From assembly GCF_022347205.1 (NCBI RefSeq), contig NZ_JAKRNE010000011.1:1-64000 (forward strand): a stretch of DNA of 64,000 nt, read 5' to 3'. Each line of letters starts with the position of its first letter. Within the stretch, counting starts at the first letter, position 1. The stretch is from Corynebacterium sp. ACRPO (GTDB lineage Bacteria > Actinomycetota > Actinomycetes > Mycobacteriales > Mycobacteriaceae). A program made the position numbers and the translations under genes. Of this stretch, positions 7,822 to 17,093 are shown piece after piece. A model generated the notes under the pieces. The model searched no databases. It was not told the origin of the DNA and saw only the letters and a program-made list of their open reading frames with translations.

Positions 7822-10800
7822 GTGGCTAATCCCGCGCTTCCATCGTTCAAAAAGATTCTGGTAGCCAACCGTGGCGAAATCGCCGTGCGTGCATTCCGCG
7901 CTGCCTTTGAGACCGGGGCAAAGACCGTCGCGGTCTATCCTCGCGAAGACCGCAACTCCTTCCACCGCGCCTTCGCGGATGAGGCCGTGCGCATCGGCGC
8001 CGAGGGGCAGCCGGTCAAGGCATACTTGGACATTGATGAGATTATCCGCGCCGCCAAGAAGGCCGAAGCGGATGCCATTTACCCCGGCTACGGATTCCTT
8101 TCGGAGCGCGCAGATTTAGCCCGTGCGTGTGAGGACAATGGCATTAAGTTCATTGGTCCGACCCCAAGCACGTTGGACCTCACCGGTGATAAGGCTGCTG
8201 CAGTTAGTGCGGCAAAGGAAGCCGGGCTGCCGACGTTGCAGGACTCGGAGCCATCGACGGACGTCGATAAGCTGGTCGAATACTCCAAGGACTTTAACTT
8301 CCCTGTCTTCGTTAAGGCTGTCGCCGGTGGCGGCGGGCGCGGCATGCGCTTCGTGGAATCTGAGGATCAGCTGCGCGAAAAGGCGGCCGAGGCTTCGCGC
8401 GAGGCGGAGGCGGCGTTCGGTGACGGCAGCGTGTACCTAGAGACCGCGGTCATCAAACCGCAGCACATCGAGGTGCAGATTCTGGCTGATAGCCAGGGCA
8501 ATGTGGTGCACCTCTTCGAGCGTGACTGCTCGGTGCAGCGCCGCCACCAGAAGGTGGTAGAGATTGCGCCGGCGCCGTCGCTGGATTCCGAGCTGCGTGA
8601 CCGCATCTGCCAGGATGCGGTGAAGTTCTGTGAGCACATCAATTACGAGGGCGCGGGCACCGTGGAATTCCTCGTCGATGAGCGCGGCAATCACGTCTTC
8701 ATTGAGATGAACCCGCGTGTGCAGGTGGAGCACACCGTGACCGAGGAAATTACCGGCGTAGATATCGTCAAGGCCCAGATGAATATCGCGGCCGGCGCTT
8801 CGCTGGAAGATATTCACCTCGCTCAGGACAAGATTTCCATCACCGGGTCTGCTCTGCAGTGCCGCATTACCACCGAGGACCCTAATAACGGTTTCCGTCC
8901 GGATACCGGCACGCTGACTGCGTATCGTTCGCCGGGCGGCGCTGGCGTGCGCTTGGATGGTGCAACCTCCGTGGGCGCAGAAGTATCGCCGAACTTCGAC
9001 TCCCTGCTGGTGAAGATGACCTGCCGCGGCGTCACTTTCGAGCAGGCCGTGCAGCGCGCCCAGCGTGCGCTCAACGAGTTCACCGTCTCCGGCGTGGCCA
9101 CCAATATCGGCTTCCTGCGCGCCCTGCTGCGCGAGCCGGACTTCACCCAGACCCGCGTGGACACCGGATTCATCAATGCACACCCGCATCTGCTCAAGGC
9201 TCCGCCGGCAGTCGATGAGTCTGGTCGAATCCTCGAGTACATCGCGGAGACCACCGTTAATAAGCCCAACGGTAAGCGTCCGACGGCTCTGCGTCCGTTT
9301 GATAAGCTTCCCGAGCTGGACCTTTCCGAGCCGCTGCCGCGCGGTTCCCGTGATGATCTGCTCGAGTTTGGTCCGCAAAAGTGGGCGGAGAAGATCCGTC
9401 AGCAGAATGCGCTGATGGTTACGGATACCACCTTCCGCGACGCCCACCAGTCCCTGCTGGCTACCCGCGTGCGTAGTACCGCCCTGGTTTCTGCAGCCGA
9501 AGCCGTAGCCCGCATGACCCCGAACCTGTTCTCGGTCGAGGCATGGGGTGGTGCAACTTATGACGTCGCCATGCGCTTCCTCCACGAGGACCCATGGGTC
9601 CGCCTGGACATGCTGCGCGAGGCTATGCCGAACCAGAACATCCAGATGCTCCTGCGCGGTCGCAATACCGTGGGCTATACCCCGTACCCGGATTCGGTCT
9701 GCCGCGGCTTTGTCCAGGAAGCAGCAAAGTCCGGCGTGGACGTCTTCCGCATCTTCGATGCTCTTAACGACGTCTCCCAGATGCGCCCCGCCATCGATGC
9801 CGTCCTCGAGACCAATACCACCGTTGCTGAGGTGGCCATGGCGTACTCCGGTGACCTTTCGTCGCCGAAGGAGAACCTGTACACGCTGGATTACTACCTC
9901 AAGCTGGCCGAGCAGATTGTAGAGTCCGGAGCCCATATCCTTGCCATCAAGGATATGGCCGGTCTGCTCCGCCCAGAGGCCGCCTCCAAGCTGGTCATGG
10001 CGCTGCGCAAGGAATTCGATTTGCCGGTCCACGTGCACACGCACGATACCGCCGGTGGCCAGATGGCTACTTACTATGCGGCCGCATTGTCCGGTGCCGA
10101 TATTGTCGACGGTGCCTCCGCGCCGCTGGCAGGAACCACCTCGCAGCCATCGCTGTCGGCGCTTATTGCGGCTTTCTCCCAGTCCAAGCGCGATACCGGC
10201 ATCGACCTGCAGGCGGTTTCCGATCTCGAGCCGTATTGGGAGGCCGTCCGCCAGCTCTACGCCCCGTTTGAGAACGGTATCCCTGGCCCGACCGGTCGCG
10301 TGTATAAGCACGAAATTCCGGGCGGCCAGCTGTCCAACCTGCGTGCCCAAGCCGTTGCCCTTGGCTTGGCGGACCGCTTCGAGGTCATCGAGGACACCTA
10401 CGCAGCAGTCAACGAGATGCTGGGCCGCCCGACCAAGGTCACCCCATCCTCCAAGGTTGTGGGCGACCTCGCCCTTCACCTTGTCGGTGCAGGTGTAGAC
10501 CCTGCGGACTTCGCTGCCAACCCGACCAAGTTCGATATTCCGGACTCGGTCAACCAGTTCCTCCGCGGCCAGCTCGGTACCCCTCCAGGCGGTTGGCCGG
10601 AGCTGCGCGATAAGGTGCTCGATGGCCGCGAGGAAACCGGCGCCAAGGTGAGCGAGGTTCCTGCGGAAGAGCAACCGCATCTGGAATCCGATAACTCGGA
10701 TGAACGCCGTGCCAGCCTGAATCGCCTGCTATTCCCGAAGCAGTTCGAGGAATTCAACGAGTTCCGCCGCAAGTACGGCAACACCGAGGCACTGACGGAT

Positions 10801-11253
10801 ACCACCTTCTTCTATGGTCTTACCGAAGGCGAAGAAAAGGTCGTCCACTACTTCCCAGAGGACTCCACCGATCGCGCTGACCTCAAGCAGGTCGTAGTGC
10901 GTCTCGACGCCGTGGGTGAGCCGGACGAAAAGGGCATGCGTAACGTGGTTCTCAACGTCAACGGCCAGATCCGCCCGATGAAGGTCCGCGATGAGAACGC
11001 CGAATCCACGGTCGCTACCGTAGAAAAGGCCGACCCCTCCAACGAGGGCCACGTCGCCGCACCATTTGCTGGTGTGGTCAACCCGACCGCCAAGCCTGGC
11101 GACGAGGTTAAGGCCGGCGACCAGATCGCGGTCATCGAGGCGATGAAGATGGAAGCTTCCATCTCCGCTACTAAGGATGGTGTGGTCGAGCGCGTGGCCA
11201 TCGGCCAGGCCACCAAGGTTGAAGGCGGCGACCTGATTGCCGTAATCAACTAA
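7822..11253 (+). CDS. pyc: Pyruvate carboxylase
   Basis: A single-chain, 1143-residue biotin enzyme that carboxylates pyruvate to oxaloacetate, the main anaplerotic step in corynebacteria. The order is standard: biotin carboxylase (about residues 10-460; [15 protein letters not shown], glycine-rich AVAGGGGRGMRF), carboxyltransferase of the HMG-lyase type (about 530-830; TDTTFRDAHQSLLATRVR, metal-site HVHTHDTAGG), a PYC-specific region, and a C-terminal biotinyl domain with EAMKMEAS (lysine about 1109). GTG 7822 is chosen for its spacing from AAAGG and because the family's N-terminus begins just after it. An upstream GTG at 7780 lies inside another Shine-Dalgarno. Length matches the ~1140-residue C. 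glutamicum enzyme. Confidence 0.97.
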   Translation: MANPALPSFKKILVANRGEIAVRAFRAAFETGAKTVAVYPREDRNSFHRAFADEAVRIGAEGQPVKAYLDIDEIIRAAKKAEADAIYPGYGFLSERADLARACEDNGIKFIGPTPSTLDLTGDKAAAVSAAKEAGLPTLQDSEPSTDVDKLVEYSKDFNFPVFVKAVAGGGGRGMRFVESEDQLREKAAEASREAEAAFGDGSVYLETAVIKPQHIEVQILADSQGNVVHLFERDCSVQRRHQKVVEIAPAPSLDSELRDRICQDAVKFCEHINYEGAGTVEFLVDERGNHVFIEMNPRVQVEHTVTEEITGVDIVKAQMNIAAGASLEDIHLAQDKISITGSALQCRITTEDPNNGFRPDTGTLTAYRSPGGAGVRLDGATSVGAEVSPNFDSLLVKMTCRGVTFEQAVQRAQRALNEFTVSGVATNIGFLRALLREPDFTQTRVDTGFINAHPHLLKAPPAVDESGRILEYIAETTVNKPNGKRPTALRPFDKLPELDLSEPLPRGSRDDLLEFGPQKWAEKIRQQNALMVTDTTFRDAHQSLLATRVRSTALVSAAEAVARMTPNLFSVEAWGGATYDVAMRFLHEDPWVRLDMLREAMPNQNIQMLLRGRNTVGYTPYPDSVCRGFVQEAAKSGVDVFRIFDALNDVSQMRPAIDAVLETNTTVAEVAMAYSGDLSSPKENLYTLDYYLKLAEQIVESGAHILAIKDMAGLLRPEAASKLVMALRKEFDLPVHVHTHDTAGGQMATYYAAALSGADIVDGASAPLAGTTSQPSLSALIAAFSQSKRDTGIDLQAVSDLEPYWEAVRQLYAPFENGIPGPTGRVYKHEIPGGQLSNLRAQAVALGLADRFEVIEDTYAAVNEMLGRPTKVTPSSKVVGDLALHLVGAGVDPADFAANPTKFDIPDSVNQFLRGQLGTPPGGWPELRDKVLDGREETGAKVSEVPAEEQPHLESDNSDERRASLNRLLFPKQFEEFNEFRRKYGNTEALTDTTFFYGLTEGEEKVVHYFPEDSTDRADLKQVVVRLDAVGEPDEKGMRNVVLNVNGQIRPMKVRDENAESTVATVEKADPSNEGHVAAPFAGVVNPTAKPGDEVKAGDQIAVIEAMKMEASISATKDGVVERVAIGQATKVEGGDLIAVIN

Positions 11254-11264
11254 CTGACGCACGC

Positions 11265-11310
11265 CAGCGCCCCGCTTCCTTCGCTCAATCCTCTAGGAAG
11301 CGGGGCGCTG
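11265..11310 (+). terminator. Terminator of pyc
   Basis: A perfect inverted repeat starts 11 bp after the pyc stop: AGCGCCCCGCTTCC (11266-11279) and GGAAGCGGGGCGCT (11296-11309), extended by one C-G pair and separated by 16 nt. There is no strong T-run immediately after it. Confidence 0.75.
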
Positions 11311-11333
11311 TGCTATCTGCGGGTGGCTTTTCG

Positions 11334-11399
11334 CGATTTTCGTCCATATAAACCACCAAAACCGTCGACGAAATCGGCGGTTTATATGGACAAAAATCG
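11334..11399. repeat. Long near-perfect inverted repeat between convergent genes
   Basis: Left arm 11334-11357 and right arm 11376-11399 are 24 bp each and match at 22 positions. The shared core reads GTCCATATAAACC and, on the other arm, GGTTTATATGGAC, with an 18-nt spacer. It lies just past the pyc terminator and before the end of the convergent DUF1648 gene. Read on the minus strand it could terminate transcription, but it is A+T-rich and longer than needed. Confidence 0.7.
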
Positions 11400-11425
11400 T
11401 GATTCAGTGTGGAGTGCTAAAATTT

Positions 11426-12550
11426 TCAGCCTAGTAGGGAAGGCAGCGCTATTGAGCCGACTAGAACCAGAAGTGTGATGGCGAGGAATGCCTTGGCCTG
11501 CCAGCGGGCGAAGTTAAACGACACGCCGGTGCCGAAGCGCTTATCCACTAGTACCGCCGGATCCTCTGGGTTGTAGTACATCACGCCCCATTTATAGAGA
11601 TGGTCATTGTCCGGTGATTCTTTGTCTTCATCGGGAAAGCGGATTCCACGCAGTTGCTCGGATAATTGAGATTGTTTGGAGAGAAGAAATGCAACCAGTC
11701 CGATGCTGCCACCGATGGTAAGAACCAACATCGTGATAACGGCGGCGCCGTTAAACCGCTGAAATTGCGGTACAGGGCCGGTTACTTGCAGGAAGGCCAT
11801 GCCGGCACACACGAGCAGGGTGAGAACTCCCATTCCGGTGTTTGTGAAGGCGAGGTTGGCTTCATTGCGCAGTCGAGCTTTAATGCTGCGTTCTGAACGT
11901 GGGGATACCTCACTATGTGCGATAAAAGAGCAGATGATGGCGAAAAGCAAGAGCATTCCTAAGGCGATGAAGGAGATAGAAAATACGCTGCCGATATTCT
12001 TTTCGCTCCAATTATCCGCCTCCATGGAAGAATTCCAGTGCACTGGAACGGGGTCAGGAATATCCGACCAGTGGGAAGCGACGATGATGGCACCGGCCGC
12101 GATGCACAATAGGGAGGCGAGCATTGTTACCCACGGAAAAGTCGGCGTGGGGATGCCTTCGAATTCGGGTGTGCCATAGGCGTTGGTGGAAACACGAGCA
12201 GCGATGGTGGTTTCGACCTCGTCGAACCAATCGCCGGCCTTTTTCGCCGCGATGATGCGGCGGCGTTGAGAGATGTAAGCCCACAAGCCGCCGAGCGTCA
12301 CCAAGAGGGACGGTACGGCGGCGAGTAGTGGCAATTTCCAGGCAAAGAGGGACAGAATTGTTGCCGCGATGCCGGAGCCCCAAGTACGGACCTTGTATCC
12401 AGCAAGGGCGGAGGTAACTGCACTATCGGAAAGGTAGGCCTTTGGCACGCGCACACCGAGCGGTGTGCCGGGCGAGGCAAGGGAGGGCGTTTGGGCCATA
12501 ATCCAGGTAATAGCGAGAGTTGTGACGGCCATTAAGAGGGCGAAAATCAT
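11426..12550 (-). CDS. DUF1648/DUF5808 membrane protein
   Basis: A 374-residue multi-pass membrane protein. After an N-terminal membrane helix (ALLMAVTTLAITWIM) come several hydrophobic segments. A DUF1648-like segment follows, with IPDPVPVHWNSSMEADNW, then a cytosolic region resembling DUF5808 near the C-terminus (LYKWGVMYYNPEDPAVLVDK, then GVSFNFARWQAK), then a final helix. In other bacteria DUF1648 proteins sit beside small GntR or ArsR regulators, as here: the start overlaps the GntR stop in ATGA. Function is unknown; membrane-stress or self-immunity roles have been proposed for relatives such as SdpI. Confidence 0.8.
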   Translation of the reverse strand: MIFALLMAVTTLAITWIMAQTPSLASPGTPLGVRVPKAYLSDSAVTSALAGYKVRTWGSGIAATILSLFAWKLPLLAAVPSLLVTLGGLWAYISQRRRIIAAKKAGDWFDEVETTIAARVSTNAYGTPEFEGIPTPTFPWVTMLASLLCIAAGAIIVASHWSDIPDPVPVHWNSSMEADNWSEKNIGSVFSISFIALGMLLLFAIICSFIAHSEVSPRSERSIKARLRNEANLAFTNTGMGVLTLLVCAGMAFLQVTGPVPQFQRFNGAAVITMLVLTIGGSIGLVAFLLSKQSQLSEQLRGIRFPDEDKESPDNDHLYKWGVMYYNPEDPAVLVDKRFGTGVSFNFARWQAKAFLAITLLVLVGSIALPSLLG

Positions 12551-12924
12551 GACGATACTTCCAAGTGTTTAAGAGTGGAGCTGAGGTGGGTGTGGAGCTC
12601 ATCTGGGCTAAAGCCTTGGGCACGAGCGAGCGCGACTACGCGGCCTAATTGCTCAGCTAGTTGTCTTTCTTGAGCCTCGGTGTGAGCGCCGGGTCTGACG
12701 ATGGAGCCGGAGCGGCCGGCGGTTTCTACGAGGCCGTCAGAAACCAAGAGGTCGTACGCCTTCTTCACGGTGGCCGGGTTGATGCCTATGTCTTTGGCGA
12801 CGCGGCGGACGGGGTCTAGCTTGTCGCCATCAGAGAGCTGGCCGCGAGCTATGGCCAGTACTAATTCATCGTGGATTTGTTGGAAGACAGGGACATCCGA
12901 ATCGGGGTTGAGGTTAATAAACAT
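12547..12924 (-). CDS. GntR-family (YtrA-type) regulator
   Basis: A 125-residue protein with an N-terminal winged helix (PVFQQIHDELVLAIARGQLS, then DIGINPATVKKAYDLLVSDG) and a short alpha-helical tail, typical of the YtrA subfamily. Its stop overlaps the start of the DUF1648 gene by 4 bp (ATGA), so the two are coupled. A 51-bp two-layer dyad lies about 20 bp upstream and covers the promoter, which suggests autoregulation. The tail sequence differs from the other small GntR protein in this window, so they are not a recent duplication. Confidence 0.9.
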   Translation of the reverse strand: MFINLNPDSDVPVFQQIHDELVLAIARGQLSDGDKLDPVRRVAKDIGINPATVKKAYDLLVSDGLVETAGRSGSIVRPGAHTEAQERQLAEQLGRVVALARAQGFSPDELHTHLSSTLKHLEVSS

Positions 12925-12943
12925 CTGTCACCTCCTATCTTTG

Positions 12944-12994
12944 TTCTGTATTACTTATAGTAACACAAACTGTGTTATGTGAAGTAATACAGAA
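12944..12994. promoter_or_regulatory. 51-bp nested dyad, candidate GntR operator
   Basis: Outer arms TTCTGTATTACTT (12944-12956) and AAGTAATACAGAA (12982-12994) are perfectly complementary. Inside them TAACACA (12961-12967) and TGTGTTA (12971-12977) form a second perfect dyad around AAC. Only four positions per arm between the two layers fail to pair. It sits immediately upstream of the GntR gene, consistent with autorepression. Confidence 0.75.
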
Positions 12995-13011
12995 TAATGT
13001 CAAAAAGAAAT

Positions 13012-13050
13012 CCCCAGGTATGTGCATGTAATGCAGTGACGTACCTGGGG
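13012..13050 (-). terminator. Terminator of the ABC permease gene at 13065
   Basis: CCCCAGGTA (13012-13020) pairs with TACCTGGGG (13042-13050). Read on the minus strand the hairpin is followed by ATTTCTTTTTG, a good U-rich tail. Confidence 0.85.
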
Positions 13051-13064
13051 AAAGTGCAGGGTGA

Positions 13065-14087
13065 CTAGATGAAGAGGGCCACAGCTATGGCCGCAATGCC
13101 GTAGCCACCGCGCAGGAAGTAACCGAAGACTTCGGGGGAGAATGAAGCGCCGAAGCCACCGGTGTCGATGATATTCATCGTGGTTACGCGCGCTGGGCGG
13201 GAGCGCTTAAAAGCGGCGTAGGTAAGTCCTAAACAGCACGCGGCGAGTACGAGTACAGGCAGCTTCCACACGGCGGCGATGAAGGCGGTACCGAGAACGG
13301 CGGCACCGGCTGTCGCGGTCAGGGGAAGTCCCCAGTCGGGCCAGGCTCCGTCGATGATGCGGCCGAAGGATGCGGCGCGGCCGGTGGCGGCGCCGACGAT
13401 GGTCCATGCGCCAGAGAATCCAATGAGCGCAAGGCTGCCAAGCTGTGGTGCTAGTCCTAGGGTTAGGCCCACCACGGCGACCGCGCCGAGCGGGATGTAC
13501 CAGCGGCGGTACAGGCGCCGGATAAAGAGATGGCTGGGCGACGCTGTGGCGCGCGAGCTGGGGCGCAGGCGGGCCGATTGGGAGGCGATGGCATCGGCAG
13601 AAACCTCAGAATCCAAAAGCCCAAAGGAGGACGAGCCGACGGCACGGGTGCGGCCCGCGCGAAGAAGCGAGGCGAGGTTGAAAGAACGCCAGCCGAGCGC
13701 TAGGCGCAGCAAGGGGAGGGCCATCGCCGCATAGAGCGGAAGGTGCAGCGACGTGCACAGGGCTAGGCCGAGGAGGCTCACGCCGGCGAGCTGGGCAATG
13801 GACAGCTTATCGACGCCCCGCATACGCCCCCGCGGCCTATCCACATAGACCCACCGGCTCAGGGAAAGGCTGCGCAGCGGATAGAGCGCCTCGAGGAGAA
13901 CGATGAGGGCGAGGGAGCCGAACGCAGCGCCGATGGTCGCGGTGGCGGGCAGGGACGCGGCGGTGCGCTGCGCGAGCGAGGGTAAAACCTCGGCGGCATT
14001 CTGCCAAGCGTAGACACTGACGCTCGCGATGAGCGCCGCGATGAAGGCGTAATAGATAGCTGAAGAGGCGTGGGATAAAAGCTTCAT
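13065..14087 (-). CDS. Membrane protein, probable ABC exporter permease
   Basis: A 340-residue protein with about eight hydrophobic segments, for example ATIGAAFGSLALIVLLEALY near the N-terminus and VLGTAFIAAVWKLPVLVLAA later on. The first codons overlap the end of the upstream ATPase gene by 4 bp, so the pair very likely forms one ABC transporter. Central loops are rich in Arg and Ser. I do not recognise a named family and the substrate is unknown. The following terminator separates it from the GntR-DUF1648 pair. Confidence 0.65.
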   Translation of the reverse strand: MKLLSHASSAIYYAFIAALIASVSVYAWQNAAEVLPSLAQRTAASLPATATIGAAFGSLALIVLLEALYPLRSLSLSRWVYVDRPRGRMRGVDKLSIAQLAGVSLLGLALCTSLHLPLYAAMALPLLRLALGWRSFNLASLLRAGRTRAVGSSSFGLLDSEVSADAIASQSARLRPSSRATASPSHLFIRRLYRRWYIPLGAVAVVGLTLGLAPQLGSLALIGFSGAWTIVGAATGRAASFGRIIDGAWPDWGLPLTATAGAAVLGTAFIAAVWKLPVLVLAACCLGLTYAAFKRSRPARVTTMNIIDTGGFGASFSPEVFGYFLRGGYGIAAIAVALFI

Positions 14088-14665
14088 GAAATCTCCACCA
14101 CTTCATCACAGGCATCGAAGATGGCCGGGGAGTGGGAGGCCAGCACTACACAACGGCCCTCGTCGGCGAGGTGGCGCAGCTCCTCGGCCAAGAAGGCGGT
14201 CCAGGTGTGGTCAAGGTGGCGCTCGGGTTCGTCGATAAGCAGGGCCTTGGCCGGCTGATAGAGCTGGGCGGCGAGGTAGACGCGCTGACGCTGGCCCGAA
14301 GAAAGGTCGCTGACCGCGGAGTTTAGGATGTCGTCGTCGATGGCCCAGAGCTCATGGACCTCGGCAAAGTCTACGCCGGAGCGGCGCGAAAGCAGGGTGA
14401 AGTGCTCGCCGACGGTGAGGTCGGGCAAGAAGACCGGGTCCGCGACTGCGATGACGGATCCGGCGGCCTCAGCGCTGCCGGGTGCGGCACCGTCGATGGA
14501 GACGGTGCCTTTCAGTGGGGCAATTTCGCCGCTCAAGGTCTGCAGCAGCGTAGATTTACCCGCACCATTGGGACCCTTCAAGCCGTATACGCGCCCGGCG
14601 TCGAAGGTGCGATTCAGGTGCCCCAAAGCGGTGGAATGTCCGTAAGTTGCATCTATTTTCAGCAT
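14084..14665 (-). CDS. ABC transporter ATP-binding protein (short)
   Basis: A compact 193-residue ABC ATPase. Walker A is GLKGPNGAGKSTLLQTLSGE (about residues 27-46), the signature LSSGQRQRVYLAAQLY, and Walker B ALLIDEPERHLD. An H-switch-like histidine follows in VVLASHSPAIFDA. It lacks any extra C-terminal domain. It is translated just ahead of the membrane protein at 13065, with a 4-bp overlap. Export of a small molecule or peptide is plausible, but the sequence does not say which. Confidence 0.9.
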   Translation of the reverse strand: MLKIDATYGHSTALGHLNRTFDAGRVYGLKGPNGAGKSTLLQTLSGEIAPLKGTVSIDGAAPGSAEAAGSVIAVADPVFLPDLTVGEHFTLLSRRSGVDFAEVHELWAIDDDILNSAVSDLSSGQRQRVYLAAQLYQPAKALLIDEPERHLDHTWTAFLAEELRHLADEGRCVVLASHSPAIFDACDEVVEIS

Positions 14666-14707
14666 CGTAGCTAGGTTAGCAGGAGGGCGGACGGACCTAG
14701 GGGCGAG

Positions 14708-15151
14708 CTAGAAGCGGCGGAAGAACTTGCCGGGTGCGAGTTCCTCGAATCCGGGCAGGGCCGTGGCAGAAGAGATGCCGGGGGCAGTCTGCTCGGCCGC
14801 GAGGTCGATGGCGTTGGCAATAAGCAATTCGCGGGCGGCGGGGTCATCGCTGGAGACGATGAGCTCGGGAATGTCTTCGGGATCGAAGGGGGTGAGCCAG
14901 GTGGCGTCGTCAAGCGGGTGCGCCGAGGGATCGCCCAAGAAAGCTGGGCCTTTGTCGGCGGCGGGGTAGTAGCGCAGGAGCGCGGCGCCGCGGGGAGCCA
15001 CGGTAGGGTCCTCGTTGGCGGCCATGGGCAGGGCGATGACCCCGCCGTCCACAATGGGGGACCAGTCCGCGATAGAAGAAGGGAAGAGGCCCGCAAGATA
15101 ATCGCGGTCCTCTTCCTTGGCCAAGCGCACGCCGAGGGAAGAATCAGTCAT
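14708..15151 (-). CDS. Conserved hypothetical protein, 147 residues
   Basis: A soluble, acidic protein beginning MTDSSLGVRLAKEEDRDYLA and ending GFEELAPGKFFRRF. The opening resembles the first strand and helix of GNAT acetyltransferases, but no acetyl-CoA loop (Q/R-x-x-G-x-G/A) is visible, so I do not assign that function. It lies 23 bp after the accBC start-distal end in the same direction as its neighbours, between accBC and the ABC module. Codon usage is like its neighbours, so it is probably a real gene. Confidence 0.6.
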   Translation of the reverse strand: MTDSSLGVRLAKEEDRDYLAGLFPSSIADWSPIVDGGVIALPMAANEDPTVAPRGAALLRYYPAADKGPAFLGDPSAHPLDDATWLTPFDPEDIPELIVSSDDPAARELLIANAIDLAAEQTAPGISSATALPGFEELAPGKFFRRF

Positions 15152-15174
15152 TCTTCCAAGGCTAGCGGGGCAGG

Positions 15175-16938
15175 CTACTTGATTTCCAGCAGTACGCTGC
15201 CCTTAGTGGTAGAAGCGCCTGCTTCCACGGCAAGACCGGTTACGGTTCCGGCCTTATGTGCCTTGACGGGGTTTTCCATCTTCATGGCCTCGAGCACGAG
15301 GAGAACCTCGCCCTCGGTGACCTCTTGGCCTTCTTCGACGTTGACCTTGATGACCGTGCCTTGCATTGGGGAGGTCACGGCATCGCCGGATACGGCGGCC
15401 TTGGCACCAGAGCCCTTACGCTTCTTCTTTTTGCGTGGGGTGCCGTTGGCGCCGAAGGAGGCGGGGAGGGCAACCTCGATGCGGCGGCCGTCGATTTCCA
15501 CGGTGTGCACCTGGGAAGGCTCTGCCTCGGCGGCTTCGGCATCGGTGGACTCATCGTGGGCGGGCAGCTGGTTATCCCATTCCTCTTCGATCCACTTGGT
15601 GTAGACGCCGAAGTTGCCGTCTTCTGCAGCGAAGGCGGGGTCAGCAACGACAGCCTGGTCAAACGGGATGACGGTGGGCAGGCCCTCCACCGTGTACTCG
15701 GACAGGGCGCGGGCGGAGCGGCGCAGCGCGGTCTCGCGGTCTGGGCCCCAGACGATGAGCTTGGCCAGCATGGAATCGAATTGGCCGCCAATGACGGAGC
15801 CCTGGACGACGCCGGAATCAACGCGCACGCCCGGACCCGCTGGCTCGGAGTACTTCACGATGGTGCCAGGGGCCGGCATGAAGTTTGCCGCGGCATCCTC
15901 GCCGTTGATGCGGAACTCGAAGGCATGGCCACGCGGGGTGGGGTCTTCCTTCAACGAGAGCTCGTGGCCCTCAGCAATACGGAACTGCTCGCGTACGAGA
16001 TCGAGGCCGGTGGTTTCCTCGGAAACTGGGTGCTCCACCTGCAGGCGGGTATTGACCTCTAGGAAGGAAATGAGGCCATCGGCGCCCACCAGGTATTCCA
16101 CGGTGCCGGCGCCGTAGTAGCCGGCCTCGCGGCAGATGCGCTTGGCGGATTCGTGGATGGAGGCGCGCTGCTCATCGGTGAGGAAAGGAGCTGGGGCCTC
16201 CTCCACCAGCTTTTGGAAGCGGCGCTGCAAGGAGCAATCGCGCGTGCCGACGACCACTACGTTGCCGTGCTTATCCGCCAGTACCTGGGCCTCGACGTGG
16301 CGCGCCCGATCCAGGTAGCGCTCTACGAAGCACTCGCCGCGACCAAAGGCGGAGGTTGCCTCACGGGTAGCGGATTCAAAGAGCTCCGGGATTTCCTCTG
16401 CGGAGTACGCCACCTTCATGCCGCGGCCGCCGCCGCCAAAGGCAGCCTTGATGGCCACAGGCAGGCCATATTCCATGGCGAAGGACTGCACCTCATCGGC
16501 GCCGGCTACCGGATCCTTGGTGCCTGGGGCCATGGGGGCTTCGGCGCGCTCGGCGATGTGCCGTGCGGTGACCTTATCGCCCAAATCACGGATGGACTCG
16601 GGGGAGGGGCCGATCCAGGTCAGGCCGGCGTCGATGACGGCCTGGGCAAAGTCGGCGTTTTCAGACAAGAAGCCATAGCCGGGGTGGATGGCATCGGCGC
16701 CGGACTTTTCTGCGGCGTCCAGAATCTTGTCAAAGACGAGGTAGGACTCGGCAGAAGTGGTGCCGCCGAGGGCAAAGGCTTCGTCGGCAAGCGAGGCAAA
16801 AGGTGCCTGGGCGTCTGGCTCGGCGTAGACGGCGACGGAGGCAATGCCAGCGTCGCGGGCCGCGCGGATCACGCGAACGGCGATCTCACCGCGGTTCGCC
16901 ACGAGAACCTTAGAGATCTTTTTGGTTTCTACTGCCAC
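15175..16938 (-). CDS. accBC: Acyl-CoA carboxylase alpha subunit (biotin carboxylase + BCCP)
   Basis: A 587-residue fusion typical of actinobacterial acyl-CoA carboxylases. The biotin carboxylase half (about 1-450) shows [20 protein letters not shown], the glycine-rich [12 protein letters not shown] and [17 protein letters not shown] flexible lysine-rich linker ([10 protein letters not shown]) precedes the biotinyl domain with [11 protein letters not shown] (lysine about 553). It partners with carboxyltransferase (AccD) and AccE subunits; accD and accE lie about 5-8 kb away in this window. GTG 16938 is preceded by AGGAGG. The product supplies malonyl-CoA-type precursors for fatty and mycolic acids, and BirA (36410) should biotinylate it. 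Confidence 0.95.
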   Translation of the reverse strand: MAVETKKISKVLVANRGEIAVRVIRAARDAGIASVAVYAEPDAQAPFASLADEAFALGGTTSAESYLVFDKILDAAEKSGADAIHPGYGFLSENADFAQAVIDAGLTWIGPSPESIRDLGDKVTARHIAERAEAPMAPGTKDPVAGADEVQSFAMEYGLPVAIKAAFGGGGRGMKVAYSAEEIPELFESATREATSAFGRGECFVERYLDRARHVEAQVLADKHGNVVVVGTRDCSLQRRFQKLVEEAPAPFLTDEQRASIHESAKRICREAGYYGAGTVEYLVGADGLISFLEVNTRLQVEHPVSEETTGLDLVREQFRIAEGHELSLKEDPTPRGHAFEFRINGEDAAANFMPAPGTIVKYSEPAGPGVRVDSGVVQGSVIGGQFDSMLAKLIVWGPDRETALRRSARALSEYTVEGLPTVIPFDQAVVADPAFAAEDGNFGVYTKWIEEEWDNQLPAHDESTDAEAAEAEPSQVHTVEIDGRRIEVALPASFGANGTPRKKKKRKGSGAKAAVSGDAVTSPMQGTVIKVNVEEGQEVTEGEVLLVLEAMKMENPVKAHKAGTVTGLAVEAGASTTKGSVLLEIK

Positions 16939-17043
16939 GGCAGCAACCTCCTGAACACATTAGGTTGAATACGCAATCTATTCTTGCACACGAAAGCATG
17001 AGTTAATTTTCACGCACGCGAGTGGGGATGTTTCTGAACAAAA

Positions 17044-17076
17044 ATAAACCCACATCCATGCCGGATATGGGTTTAT
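17044..17076 (-). terminator. Terminator of the sulfurtransferase-like gene
   Basis: ATAAACCCA (17044-17052) pairs with TGGGTTTAT (17068-17076). On the minus strand it is followed by TTTTTG. It separates the gene at 17094 from accBC. Confidence 0.8.
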
Positions 17077-17093
17077 GTGGCGAAACCGAAAAG

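Noticed and set aside
8437..10680. A 747-codon open frame antisense to pyc
   Set aside because: It is a shadow of the high-G+C pyc gene, has no family-like sequence and no ribosome binding site, and pyc is fully supported.
14708..15151. GNAT acetyltransferase
   Set aside because: Only the first strand resembles GNAT; no acetyl-CoA-binding loop is visible.
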